A stretch of DNA of 64,000 nucleotides, taken from the NCBI GenBank assembly GCA_027492795.1, contig JAPUEB010000021.1, positions 1 through 64,000 on the forward strand, given 5' to 3'. Origin of the DNA: Chryseobacterium sp. Lineage in GTDB: Bacteria; Bacteroidota; Bacteroidia; Flavobacteriales; Weeksellaceae. The position numbers were made by a program, and so were the translations under genes. The notes beneath the pieces are model-generated. The model was not told the origin of the DNA, ran no database searches, and worked only from the letters and a program-made list of their open reading frames with translations. Of this stretch, positions 33,408 to 44,188 are shown piece by piece (the stretch's first letter is position 1; every line of letters begins with the position of its first letter).

Positions 33408-34373
33408 ATGAAAAAAATTTATTCTTTATTGGCAGTTCTTGCAATAGCTGTTTCTTCAAATGCTCAAACAGTAGTTCTAACAGAAACTTTTCCTTATGCT
33501 GACGCAACTTCTTTAACTACCAATAATGCAACTACAGGCTGGTTTCAACATAGTGGTACTCAAGGACAAATTACTGTAACTGGTGGTGTTGCAAATATTG
33601 CTGCAGGTCAAACCGAAGATATTAATAAATCAATTGGTACACCATATGCAATGGGAACTGCAGGAACACAATACCAAGTTGATTTTACCGCAGACATTAA
33701 TGTACTTAATGCAACAGGTTTAACAACTGCTGGAGATTATTTTATGTCTTTGGGCGGAACTACAACTACAACAAATGGAACTGGAGGTATTACTGCTTTA
33801 CCTGCAAGACTTTATGTGAAGGCTGGAACTACAGGTTATTTACTTGGAGTTTTAAATAACTCTGGAGGAACTGTAACACCTACTTATTCAACTACTGAAA
33901 TACCTTATGGAACGGTTATGAGTATAACACTTAGTTATATAAATATTAACGGAGGTTCCCAAACTGCTACATTACAGATTCCAGGTCAACCCTTATTAAC
34001 AAACAGTACGGGAACTCAAGCGGCCTCTGCAAATATAGCATCAATTACAATAAGACAAGGTGGTTCTGCCACATCTGGAACAGGAAATATCGCAATTGAT
34101 AATATTGTTGTTACTACATATTCTCCAGTTTTAGGTGTTTCTGATATCACTTCAGTAAAATCAAACTTCGTTAAAAACACTTTGGTAAAAGACGAAATCA
34201 ATTTCGGTTCTAAAGCTGATGTGAAAATCTACAACATGAACGGACAAGTAGTAAGAACAGCATCCGTTTCTGAAAATAAAAACTTGGAAGTTTCTGACCT
34301 TGCTCCGGGAATGTACATTGTTACAGGTACCGTAAATGGTGAAGCAGTTTCACAAAAAATCCTTAAAAAATAA
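33408..34373 (+). CDS. Secreted protein with T9SS type A sorting domain
   Basis: 321 residues: signal peptide (MKKIYSLLAVLAIAVSSNAQ), a Thr/Gly/Ala-rich beta-sandwich-like middle (~20-245), and a C-terminal sorting domain (SKADVKIYNMNGQVVRTASV ... LAPGMYIVTGTVNGEAVSQKILKK), which directs type IX export and surface anchoring. No enzymatic motif is visible; low charge and repetitive composition suggest a surface or adhesin-like role. Base composition is less AT-skewed at third positions of the Thr codons. Own promoter and terminator. Confidence 0.8.
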   Translation: MKKIYSLLAVLAIAVSSNAQTVVLTETFPYADATSLTTNNATTGWFQHSGTQGQITVTGGVANIAAGQTEDINKSIGTPYAMGTAGTQYQVDFTADINVLNATGLTTAGDYFMSLGGTTTTTNGTGGITALPARLYVKAGTTGYLLGVLNNSGGTVTPTYSTTEIPYGTVMSITLSYININGGSQTATLQIPGQPLLTNSTGTQAASANIASITIRQGGSATSGTGNIAIDNIVVTTYSPVLGVSDITSVKSNFVKNTLVKDEINFGSKADVKIYNMNGQVVRTASVSENKNLEVSDLAPGMYIVTGTVNGEAVSQKILKK

Positions 34374-34408
34374 TTATTTCTCATAAATTATTTTTTTGGT
34401 TAACAAAG

Positions 34409-34437
34409 AAGCCGTTCAGTAATGAGCGGCTTTTTAT
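34409..34437 (+). terminator. Terminator of T9SS substrate gene
   Basis: 10-bp stem AAGCCGTTCA (34409-34418 with 34423-34432, one G-T pair), T-rich tail. Confidence 0.75.
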
Positions 34438-34569
34438 TTTTAGGAAAAAAAAATTTGAAAGAATTTCCAACTTTGCCAAAGCTAATATGCGTGAAAATAA
34501 TACTTCGACAAAGTTTCACTTGAACTAATTAACTAAACCATTAAACCACTCGATTACTCAACCACCCAA

Positions 34570-37389
34570 TCAATACCAACCTCGTCGCAGCGTGTTCACA
34601 ACTGCGCTTAAGTCTAAAACAAGAGTATATCGAATTCTTTTCCCATAATCTTTAAAAGACGGCTCGAAGCCCAAAGAAGAATAAACAGGAAGGTAAACCT
34701 CAATGAAATCTGGAATTACGCGCACTTTTATACCGGAATCCCAAATAAATTTCGGGCTTTGCGTTTTGTTTTTGTACAAACCTGCATCCGCATAAATATT
34801 GAACATTTTCCATACATGAGAATCTACATTGAAAGACGAAATCCACTGATTTGCAGTTTTATCGATGTACGATTTGAAACCGCCGTCCGCAAGAATATAC
34901 TGTTGCGAAAGTATTCCAGATGTAGCACTTTGTCCGATCAATCCATATGAAAACGAATAATTGGAAACACGCGAAATTCCGAAATCGAAGATGTTATTTC
35001 GGGCTTTGTTAGTGATGAAATATCCTGCAAAAAGTCGGAAAGCGATTTTTTTGTTGGGAGCATATTCATAACGGTAGAAAGCTTCCGCAGCTATTTTTTG
35101 AAAATCTTCCATTCCCTGAATGTAGGTTCCAAAAGATTTTTCGTGGATAAGGCGGTTATCGGCAAAACCATAGCTCACGTTCCAAAGGTTGTAGCGGTCG
35201 TACTCTCTGTTCAAAATCATCGCTGGAGTTAAGTCTTTATCGTAGTGTTCAAAAGAAACACCGATGCTTCTGCCTTTTGCGCTGCGAGGATTTTTAGCAA
35301 AATTAATGGAAGAATATGCCGAATATTTGCGGTAGCTCAAATGATGGTCATAATGAAAATAGGAGCCAGAAATTCCAAAATTTAAGCTTCGGAAAAAGCT
35401 TTCAGGGGGCATGAAACTGTAATACAAACCACCAGAAGCCGTTAATTTTCCAGTTCCTGTGCTGTAATAAGGAGTAATGGAATAAGAAAATTTTGTATCG
35501 AAAAGAGATTCGTTTCTGAAGTTTAATCCGAGCAAAATATTGTCGTAAGCATTAAATTTCAATCTTGGATTGATGTAAATTTCGTTGTATTCCGGATTTG
35601 GGATATCTTTTATGAGCTTAAATTTTATCTTTTTTGTGTTGGAAAACAAACCTTTTGTGTACAAATAATTATCTCGGAAATTGCTTTCGGGAAAAAAATG
35701 TCCACTGTTAATCACCATTTTATGCGCATCAGCTTCGGGAATGGTGTAAAAATCTTCCGATTTTTTGTTTGGGGTATCAAACCAATGAGTTTTGGTTTCG
35801 CCTTCTTTGGTGATGGTTTCCAGTTTGAAAGGAACCGAATCATGGGTGTTTTTCTTTACTTTTACCAAAAGATTCTCGCCATCTCGTTTGAAACTTTTCA
35901 GTTTGAAATTAATGCGGTGCTTTCTGCCAATAACATTTTCTAAAAACTCTGAAGAATATTTTGAATGCAGCGTCAATTCATCTAAAAAATCTTTGGTATC
36001 AATTGGTTTTTCTTTTTTTTCAGAAATGTATTGTCTTAAGAAAGCGTCAAAATCTGCCGAACCCATTTTTTCTGCCACAAAACTAAAAAGGCTTCCCGTT
36101 TCAAAATTACTGACGGTCATTTCATTAAAATTACTCAAATCCTGAAATTTTTCGCCCACTTTTTGATCTAAATTTTGCGTCATCATATATTGATAGGCAA
36201 TTCCGTAACGTTCAATCAATTTCAGGCGGGAAGCGTGAAAAAGTTTGAGAGGTTTTATACGAAATATTTCAGCTTCGGTGAGCTGTCCGAGCAATTTGTG
36301 GTCTTTGTAATTTTGTTTTAAATATTCCTGTTCCAGATAGGTTTTCAGTCCATTTTTGAACCAGTGATCTTCTTCTTTGTACGAAATAAGGCCTTGCTCA
36401 ATCACTTTTTTTGAAAAAATGCTGAAATAATCCAAATCTACATTTTCGGCGGGTGTGAAAAGTGGAAAACGGAACTTCCAATACGTAATATCGTTGTTTC
36501 CAAAAAAGTCTTCCTTACTTTTAAATTTTTCAGAAATAAAAAGCTTTTCGGGCAGCAATCCTGTTTTTTCCTTAATAAACTGAAGATGAAGTGGAAGGTA
36601 AAACTCCAGATGTTGCCGCTCTTCGCTGGATAATCGGTAGCCAAAAGTTACCTCTAGCGGAGAATTTTCCACAGAAGTATTTATTTTGGAATATTTCTCT
36701 TCGGAAATCAAAATTTCGGGGTCAGTTTTCAAAAAACCTTTAAAATAATTGGGGTGAATTTCCTGCAAATTGCTTTTAGAATAATAATTAGCCGGAAGAT
36801 CCAGAATAATGGTCCAGTTTGTACTGTGATTGGACGTTTCCTCTGTATCGAGATAGCTTTTTTCTTGATTTTCAACGTTTTGAAAAGAATCTGGAACAAG
36901 GAAAAAATACTTTAGCAAAATATCTTTTTCGGAAGTTCCATATCCTGTAAACTGCGATAAAGGCAGCTGAAGTTGATATTTTAACTCAATTTTTGCGCTT
37001 TTTCCGGCTTGCAAAGGTTCTGGAAACTGAAAATAAATATTTTCGCGGTCGAGATTTGCTGTTTTTTCGTTCTCCAAACCGTTTATTTTTACAGAAAGAT
37101 TATTCAGTTTACCCAAATCTTCGGGTTTTGCGAAATGTAAATCTTTGCTTCTGTCCTCAATTTTTCTTTCGTAAAGTGCAGTTCCTCGGGATTTGTAGGC
37201 GGAAATCCAATTCAGGAGTTTTATTTCGGAAATGGGCTTTTCGGTATTGTTGAAATAGGTAATTTCCTGAATAACATCTACCGTTCTTCTGTCCTGCGAG
37301 ATTTTTGCCTGTAGATATATAGAATCGTTTTGCGCTCCCAAAAACGCAAAAAAAACGATAAAAAGTATGGTGCCAAAACGTGTTTTCAA
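34570..37389 (-). CDS. M1-peptidase-like protein without HExxH, fused to a C-terminal barrel
   Basis: 939 residues, signal peptide ending FLGAQ. Residues ~20-480 resemble the N-terminal and catalytic layout of M1 (gluzincin) aminopeptidases (TVDVIQEITYFNNTEKPISEIKLLNW; EEDHWFKNGLKTYLEQEYL where M1 enzymes have the Glu helix), but no HExxH zinc site is present. From ~residue 600 the chain becomes outer-membrane-barrel-like (YYSTGTGKLTASGGLYYSF ... FIEVYLPVYSSLGFEPSFKDYGKRIRYTLVLDLS). It looks like a catalytically dead peptidase domain tethered to the outer membrane. Role unknown. Compare the active M1 peptidase at 41.7 kb. Confidence 0.7.
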   Translation of the reverse strand: MKTRFGTILFIVFFAFLGAQNDSIYLQAKISQDRRTVDVIQEITYFNNTEKPISEIKLLNWISAYKSRGTALYERKIEDRSKDLHFAKPEDLGKLNNLSVKINGLENEKTANLDRENIYFQFPEPLQAGKSAKIELKYQLQLPLSQFTGYGTSEKDILLKYFFLVPDSFQNVENQEKSYLDTEETSNHSTNWTIILDLPANYYSKSNLQEIHPNYFKGFLKTDPEILISEEKYSKINTSVENSPLEVTFGYRLSSEERQHLEFYLPLHLQFIKEKTGLLPEKLFISEKFKSKEDFFGNNDITYWKFRFPLFTPAENVDLDYFSIFSKKVIEQGLISYKEEDHWFKNGLKTYLEQEYLKQNYKDHKLLGQLTEAEIFRIKPLKLFHASRLKLIERYGIAYQYMMTQNLDQKVGEKFQDLSNFNEMTVSNFETGSLFSFVAEKMGSADFDAFLRQYISEKKEKPIDTKDFLDELTLHSKYSSEFLENVIGRKHRINFKLKSFKRDGENLLVKVKKNTHDSVPFKLETITKEGETKTHWFDTPNKKSEDFYTIPEADAHKMVINSGHFFPESNFRDNYLYTKGLFSNTKKIKFKLIKDIPNPEYNEIYINPRLKFNAYDNILLGLNFRNESLFDTKFSYSITPYYSTGTGKLTASGGLYYSFMPPESFFRSLNFGISGSYFHYDHHLSYRKYSAYSSINFAKNPRSAKGRSIGVSFEHYDKDLTPAMILNREYDRYNLWNVSYGFADNRLIHEKSFGTYIQGMEDFQKIAAEAFYRYEYAPNKKIAFRLFAGYFITNKARNNIFDFGISRVSNYSFSYGLIGQSATSGILSQQYILADGGFKSYIDKTANQWISSFNVDSHVWKMFNIYADAGLYKNKTQSPKFIWDSGIKVRVIPDFIEVYLPVYSSLGFEPSFKDYGKRIRYTLVLDLSAVVNTLRRGWY

Positions 37390-37522
37390 AACTTAAAACC
37401 CCAAATATAAAGTATTGCGAAGAAATAACGGAGAAATTGCACATTAATTTTTTAAATAGTGAATTCGGCGATTTTATGCATGGATTTTTTAAAAATATTT
37501 CTTCCTATTTCAAAAAGATTGA

Positions 37523-37530
37523 TACTTTTG
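37523..37530 (+). promoter_or_regulatory. -7 promoter element of 71-aa ORF
   Basis: TACTTTTG fits TAnnTTTG and lies 19 bases before the ATG. Confidence 0.5.
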
Positions 37531-37549
37531 AGGAATAAAATGAAAATCT

Positions 37550-37765
37550 ATGGAAACCCACATCAACGACGAATTTCAGAACTTAAAATCTGAATTGAAA
37601 AAACTAAATATCGAGGTTCTAAAAGTTGTGAAAGTAGGCAACGGAAATATGGATTTCCACGAGGTTTTCTACCAATCGCCACGTTATGAGGAAGTGAAAA
37701 GCGTTTTCGTTCACATTGAAAAAATTGATGAACTGATTCAGCAGTTTAAAGACGCTTATCAATAA
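37550..37765 (+). CDS. Small conserved-looking hypothetical protein
   Basis: 71 residues: amphipathic helix (NDEFQNLKSELKKLNIEVLKVVKVG), a strand pair (NMDFHEVFYQ) and a second helix (EKIDELIQQFKDAYQ). No signal or membrane segment; family not recognised. Supported by its own promoter and normal codon use. It converges on the next, minus-strand gene with only two bases between stops. Confidence 0.6.
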   Translation: METHINDEFQNLKSELKKLNIEVLKVVKVGNGNMDFHEVFYQSPRYEEVKSVFVHIEKIDELIQQFKDAYQ

Positions 37766-37767
37766 TT

Positions 37768-38133
37768 TTACAGACTCATTGGAAGAACAGGAATTTCTTT
37801 TTTCCAAATTTCTCCAAATTTTTCTGTGAAGTAATTTGCCAAAATCCGATTGTTTTCTTTCTCTGAAATTGTAGGCATTACGACGCAGTTTTCCACTTTT
37901 ATTCTTACGCCGTATTTTTCTTCAAAAGATTTAGTATCAAAACCGTTATGAATGGCATTAATGATGAACGCGGCTTCTTTATTCTTTAAAGTTTGCTCTA
38001 AATTTTGCTTGGTAACAAGTGTGAAGGAAACGTTATGAACTTCCTTACCATTCAATTTAGCTTTTGTCTGCTGCGCAGAAATTGAAACAAAAAATAGGAA
38101 CGCTGCAAAAACCAGAATTTTTTGAATTTTCAT
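37768..38133 (-). CDS. Small exported hypothetical protein
   Basis: 121 residues, signal peptide (MKIQKILVFAAFLFFVSISAQQ), then an alpha/beta domain (HNVSFTLVTKQNLEQTLKNKEAAFIINAIHNGFDTKSFEEKYGVRIKVENCVVMP...). Probably periplasmic. No family recognised; one Cys, no lipobox. Confidence 0.6.
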   Translation of the reverse strand: MKIQKILVFAAFLFFVSISAQQTKAKLNGKEVHNVSFTLVTKQNLEQTLKNKEAAFIINAIHNGFDTKSFEEKYGVRIKVENCVVMPTISEKENNRILANYFTEKFGEIWKKEIPVLPMSL

Positions 38134-38166
38134 AAAAGTTGTTTAGTAATAGATGCTTTTAGTGGG

Positions 38167-38208
38167 TAAAAGTTAAAAATCCGCCCAAAAAAAAATGAAC
38201 GGATTTTT
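38167..38208 (-). terminator. Terminator of DUF5053 operon, copy 1
   Basis: AAAAATCCG arms around CCC(A)9 and TGAACGGATTTTTTT. Nearly the same 40-odd bases recur at 38842-38890 after groEL, in the same orientation. Confidence 0.7.
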
Positions 38209-38243
38209 TTGCTGATTGCAATTTGCTGAAAGCCGAAAACAAA

Positions 38244-38633
38244 CTACAAAGAAACCTCTATAGAACCAATTTTTTTACTGATGTCTTTCAATGCTAAATT
38301 CAAAGTTTTTATTTCTTCTTCAGTAAATTTCGCGGGTTTTCCATTCACGATATTTCCATTTAGTTTTTGGTAAAACCATTGTCTGCTTTTATTGAAGTAG
38401 GTTTTTGCGATGTAAGAAATGGAGATTACTGGAAGAAGGTCGTTTAACTGCGCTTTTAAAATAAGGTCTTCTGCATTGTCCGCTGTTTCTCTAGCCAATT
38501 CTACCATTGAATTTGCAAATACATCAGCATCAATATCAATTAGTTTTTGCATTTCCATATCAATCTCAATCTTTTCAGATTCGGTTTTTGCATTGATAAA
38601 TCTTTCTTTTAAAATTTCGAGTTCTTTTTTCAT
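38244..38633 (-). CDS. DUF5053-like protein
   Basis: 129 residues, cytoplasmic. N-terminal charged coiled-coil-like helix (KELEILKERFINAKTESEKIEIDMEMQKLI), then ISYIAKTYFNKSRQWFYQKLNGNIVNGKPAKFTEEEIKTLNLALKDI, which resembles DUF5053 and reads like a helix-turn-helix DNA-binding fold. It follows a 54-codon ORF by 10 bases, and both lie between two near-identical terminators. A regulator or mobile-element accessory protein is possible. Confidence 0.65.
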   Translation of the reverse strand: MKKELEILKERFINAKTESEKIEIDMEMQKLIDIDADVFANSMVELARETADNAEDLILKAQLNDLLPVISISYIAKTYFNKSRQWFYQKLNGNIVNGKPAKFTEEEIKTLNLALKDISKKIGSIEVSL

Positions 38634-38643
38634 TTTCTAATTT

Positions 38644-38808
38644 TCAAATATTTCCAATTTCTTTTAATCTTTCAATTATTCTTTCGATTTCTAAATCGTA
38701 AAATTTCTTTATTTGTTTTCCGCGTGGCGCAACTTCATTATAATAACGAAGAAAATATTCCAATTCCTTGAATAACCGTTTTCTTTCTTTTCGTAATGAA
38801 CTGCTCAT
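38644..38808 (-). CDS. 54-residue basic ORF upstream of DUF5053 gene
   Basis: Short frame MSSSLRKERKRLFKELEYFL...RYYNEVAPRGKQIKK...LEIERIIERLKEIGNI. Strongly basic and helical. Ends 10 bases before the DUF5053-like ATG, same strand, so probably one operon. Too short for routine gene calling. Support is coding-like amino acid pattern and tight spacing; no family recognised. Confidence 0.55.
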   Translation of the reverse strand: MSSSLRKERKRLFKELEYFLRYYNEVAPRGKQIKKFYDLEIERIIERLKEIGNI

Positions 38809-38841
38809 TTCAACAAGATTTCAAACAAATATAATAACCTT

Positions 38842-38890
38842 TTGGTAAATAAGCAAAAATCCGTCCAAAAAAAATTGAACGGATTTTTTA
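38842..38890 (-). terminator. Terminator of groESL, copy 2
   Basis: AAAAATCCGTCCA(A)n TTGAACGGATTTTTT, almost identical to the hairpin at 38167-38208 including part of the flanks. It lies about 50 bases after the groEL stop. Confidence 0.7.
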
Positions 38891-38936
38891 TATTAATTCA
38901 AAGTCTTCAGACTTCCATCTTCCAACTCCCAGCTTC

Positions 38937-40716
<1,780 letters not shown>

Positions 40717-40718
<2 letters not shown>

Positions 40719-40995
40719 ATCCCAAAATTCCCAACAAATCTCCTTCTCTTACAATTAGATAATCTTTTCCATCCAACTTTAATTCAGAACCTGAATATTT
40801 TCCATAAAGAACTTTGTCTCCTTCTTTTACGGTAGTTGGTTCGTCTTTTTTACCCGGACCTACAGCTACTACAGTTCCTTCCTGTGGTTTTTCTTTTGCG
40901 GTGTCCGGAATAATGATTCCTGATGCTGTCGTTGTTTCTGCAGCGGTTGGTTCTACCAAAACACGGTCTGCTAATGGTTTAAAGTTTACTGACAT
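40717..40995 (-). CDS. groES: Co-chaperonin GroES
   Basis: 92-residue lid of the GroEL cage. Recognised by [44 protein letters not shown] (mobile loop in the middle) and [30 protein letters not shown]. First gene of the operon with groEL. Upstream, AACTTTTG is a 7-of-8 match to the -7 consensus. No CIRCE operator was seen. Confidence 0.97.
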
Positions 40996-41131
40996 AATAT
41001 TTTATTTAATTAATTTAAAAGTTGTGTTGTTTTTCTCCAAAAGTTTGCCAACTACGGTTCCGAGTTCCGAGTTTGAAGTTCCGAGTTCAAATTGGCAGAT
41101 TTTGAATTTTAGAATGAAAATTTGGCAGAAA

Positions 41132-41165
41132 AAAAGTCATTTCGAAAATTTTTGAAATGACTTTT
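41132..41165 (-). terminator. Terminator of the 161-aa gene
   Basis: 12-bp perfect stem AAAAGTCATTTC (41132-41143 with 41154-41165), directly after the stop of the minus-strand hypothetical gene and before groES's promoter region. Confidence 0.75.
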
Positions 41166-41169
41166 ATAC

Positions 41170-41655
41170 TTATGAATTGTATCGCTTCTTTTTCTTTCTT
41201 TTCGGTTTTGTAGATTTCATTAAATCTTTTGCCAAGTCAACCGACATACAGCAAATATTTCCAAACGAACCGTCCTGCAAATGTTTTTGGTAAGCGTTTA
41301 TAAAATGAAAATATCCTTTTTTGCCTTTTTTGTGATTTTTTGCTTCAATCAAAATATTGAAAGAAGAATTTCGGTAATCTTTGTGAAAAATATCATCAAC
41401 ATAAGTTCTTAATTCTTCATCGGATAAATAAATTTCTTCATTCAGTTTTTCATATTCTTGCTTTCTTTTGGCTTTTTCTTCTGGGCTTTTCCTTTCCATT
41501 AAGTTTTTCACGATTCCAGCTTTCATCGCATCATAATCTTTTTTGATTTTATGCGGTTGCGCCATCAAACTGTTTCCTTTTTCATCAGCAGGATACAGCC
41601 AAAACTGTTTTTTCAGTTTCTTTTTTTCAAGTCTCGGCAATTTGAATTTTTCCAT
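41170..41655 (-). CDS. Basic hypothetical protein
   Basis: 161 residues, very Lys-rich at both ends (LPRLEKKKLKKQFWLYPADEKGNSL; STKPKRKKKKRYNS). Middle: DEELRTYVDDIFHKDYRNSSFNILIEAKNHKKGKKGYFHFINAYQKHLQDGSFGNICCMSVDLAKDL. The charge suggests nucleic-acid or ribosome binding. Family not recognised. It starts 45 bases after the M1 peptidase stop on the same strand, separated by a TAAACCACTAAACCATT spacer. Confidence 0.6.
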   Translation of the reverse strand: MEKFKLPRLEKKKLKKQFWLYPADEKGNSLMAQPHKIKKDYDAMKAGIVKNLMERKSPEEKAKRKQEYEKLNEEIYLSDEELRTYVDDIFHKDYRNSSFNILIEAKNHKKGKKGYFHFINAYQKHLQDGSFGNICCMSVDLAKDLMKSTKPKRKKKKRYNS

Positions 41656-41699
41656 AATGAAATTAAAAAACTAAACCACTAAACCATTTCACCACTCTA

Positions 41700-44069
41700 T
41701 CACTTCTTTCCCGCCGCTTGCATCGGATTTACCGTTTCTCTTGCTGCGCCACGTCTTCCTTCCTCGCTCTTTTGTTTGAAAACTTTGAATTTTGATGGTT
41801 GCTCGGTAAATTCTCCCCAGAAATTATTGGAAATGTCGATATCGGCGGTTTGTCGCATTGGATCGAGTTGGATGGATTTCAATTTTTTATCGAAATAATA
41901 GGTTTTTGAAACTTTATTTTCGTCTTTTCTCCAAATTTGCGCCGGAATTTTATCGTTGAGTTTTGTGCCGTCCTCAAAAGTAAATTCAAGAATAATCGGC
42001 ATTACCAATCCGCCTTTGTTTGCAAAATCGATTTGATAAGCGCGAATGTTTTTCAGCCTTTCGCGGTCTGCAGCAGATGCTTTTTCAAAATTATCTACTT
42101 TGATGGTGTATTTTTTATCGGTATCCACTTTTTCCATTCCACGAGCGTATCTCCAATAGAAATCGCGGGTTTCTTTATCAACATCGGTGTAAAACTGAAT
42201 GTTTTTGTCCTCTCTGTTTCTAATCTTCGAAATATCTTCAAAATCATTTACTTGCGGTTTATCCACGGAATACGAAACATCTCTAGATTTCGGTTCGCTC
42301 TCGAAATCGGGTTCTGCAACTTTTACAGACGTAATCGCGATATCTACAGGATCGGTGCCGTAAAACCAGCCTCTCCAAAACCAATCGAGGTTTTCGGCAC
42401 TTGCATCATTCATTGTTCTAAAAAAATCTGCTGGTTCCGGATGACGAAACGCCCATCTTTTCGCATAAGTTTTAAAAGCTTTATCGAAAAGTTCCCTTCC
42501 CATAATGGTTTCACGTAAAATATTGAGTCCTGTTGCAGGTTTTGCATAAGCATTTGGGCCAAACTGAATAATATTTTCAGAATTGACCATAATTGGCTCC
42601 AACTGGTCTTTCGGAAGCTTCATGTAATCTACAATTGTGTGAGCCGGACCGCGACGAGAAGGGAATTTATTGTCCCAACGTTCCTCCGTTAAATATTCCA
42701 CAAAAGTATTCAAACCTTCATCCATCCAGCTCCATTGTCTTTCATCGGAATTAATAATCATTGGAAAAAAATTGTGTCCCACTTCGTGAACAATTACGCC
42801 AATCATCCCGTTTTTTGTGCCTTCGGAATAGGTTCCGTCTTTTTCCGTTCTTCCAAAATTGAAGCAAATCATCGGATATTCCATGCCATTCGCAGCTTCT
42901 ACAGATTGAGCAACTGGATATGGATACGGAATGGTGTATTCCGAATAAGTTTTTATGGTGTGAGCAACTACTTTTGTGGAAAATTTTCGGTAAAGATTGT
43001 AAGCTTCTTTCGGATATTGGCTCATCGCCATCACTTTGTTACCATTTTCGGGAATGATGACGCGCATTCCATCCCAGATGTATTTTCGAGAGGAAGTCCA
43101 TGCAAAATCACGGACATTTTCTGCTTCAAAAATCCACGTTTTTCTTTGTTTGGATTTTGATTTTTCTGCTTTTTTTGCTTCATCCAAAGTCACGATTTCT
43201 ATAGGCTCGGAAGCATTTTCCGCTTGTTTATACCTTGAAAATTGAGCTGGAGTTAAAACCTGTTCGTAGTTTTTGCATTCGCCAGTTCCTGCAACAATAT
43301 GGTCGGAAGGAACGTTCATCGTTACTTTATAATTTCCAAAAACCAACGCAAATTCTCCTCTTCCGGTGAACTGATTGTGTTGCCATCCTTTAAAATCGCT
43401 GTAAACGCACATTCTTGGGAACCATTGGGTCATGGTGAAAAGATGATTTCCATCTTCTGGGAAGAATTCGTAACCTCCGCGACCGCCTTGTTTCATTCGG
43501 TCTGGAATGTTGTAGTTCCAATCGATTTTGAAGGTGATTTTTTCTTTCGATTTTAAAATTTTAGGCAAATCAATGCGCATCATCGTTTTGTTGATGATGT
43601 AGGGAAGTGCTTTTCCTGAAGCGTCGATAACTTTTTCAATATTTACACCGAAACCGTTGTCTTTTGCAGGCAAATCAGTCGTTCTTAAACGATCTGTTGT
43701 AGAACTTTCAGGAAGTGTAGAAGATGATTGATAATTGGCGTTTTTTATGCTTGATTGCTGGTTTTCATCCAATTGCAGCCACAAATATTCTAAATCATCG
43801 GGCGAATTATTATAATAGGTAATCGTTTCCGAACCTTTTAAGTTTAATTTTTCTTCATCCAAATAGGCATTGATTTCATAATCTGCTCTTTGTTGCCAAT
43901 ATTGATGTCCGGGAGCTCCGGAAGCCGTTCTGTAAACATTGGGTGTCGGCAAAATAGTTCCCAGTTGCTCAAATTTATTACCGTGATTGCTCTGCGGATT
44001 GTTCTGAATGTTTTGCGCAAAACCAAAAACCGAACAGAAAACCAAAACGGACAAGGATTTTAATTTCAT
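41700..44069 (-). CDS. M1-family metallopeptidase
   Basis: 789-residue exported zinc aminopeptidase. Signal peptide MKLKSLSVLVFCSVFGFAQ. Zinc site HEVGHNFFP with the third ligand Glu in WSWMDEGLNTFVEYLTEERW, the standard HExxH-x18-E layout; the substrate-binding exopeptidase loop is around AANGMEYPMICF. Probably periplasmic or outer-membrane associated. In Flavobacteriia this peptidase is often found close to HupE/UreJ and DUF6702 genes, as here. Confidence 0.93.
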   Translation of the reverse strand: MKLKSLSVLVFCSVFGFAQNIQNNPQSNHGNKFEQLGTILPTPNVYRTASGAPGHQYWQQRADYEINAYLDEEKLNLKGSETITYYNNSPDDLEYLWLQLDENQQSSIKNANYQSSSTLPESSTTDRLRTTDLPAKDNGFGVNIEKVIDASGKALPYIINKTMMRIDLPKILKSKEKITFKIDWNYNIPDRMKQGGRGGYEFFPEDGNHLFTMTQWFPRMCVYSDFKGWQHNQFTGRGEFALVFGNYKVTMNVPSDHIVAGTGECKNYEQVLTPAQFSRYKQAENASEPIEIVTLDEAKKAEKSKSKQRKTWIFEAENVRDFAWTSSRKYIWDGMRVIIPENGNKVMAMSQYPKEAYNLYRKFSTKVVAHTIKTYSEYTIPYPYPVAQSVEAANGMEYPMICFNFGRTEKDGTYSEGTKNGMIGVIVHEVGHNFFPMIINSDERQWSWMDEGLNTFVEYLTEERWDNKFPSRRGPAHTIVDYMKLPKDQLEPIMVNSENIIQFGPNAYAKPATGLNILRETIMGRELFDKAFKTYAKRWAFRHPEPADFFRTMNDASAENLDWFWRGWFYGTDPVDIAITSVKVAEPDFESEPKSRDVSYSVDKPQVNDFEDISKIRNREDKNIQFYTDVDKETRDFYWRYARGMEKVDTDKKYTIKVDNFEKASAADRERLKNIRAYQIDFANKGGLVMPIILEFTFEDGTKLNDKIPAQIWRKDENKVSKTYYFDKKLKSIQLDPMRQTADIDISNNFWGEFTEQPSKFKVFKQKSEEGRRGAARETVNPMQAAGKK

Positions 44070-44188
44070 AGTAAAAGTGGCTATTTTATTAGTTTCTAAA
44101 AACTGATGAGTATAAAAATATTAGATAAAGTTTCAAATTTAGCCAAAAAAATCAAAATTTTCTTGTTAAATGAAAACTTAAAAGAAGA

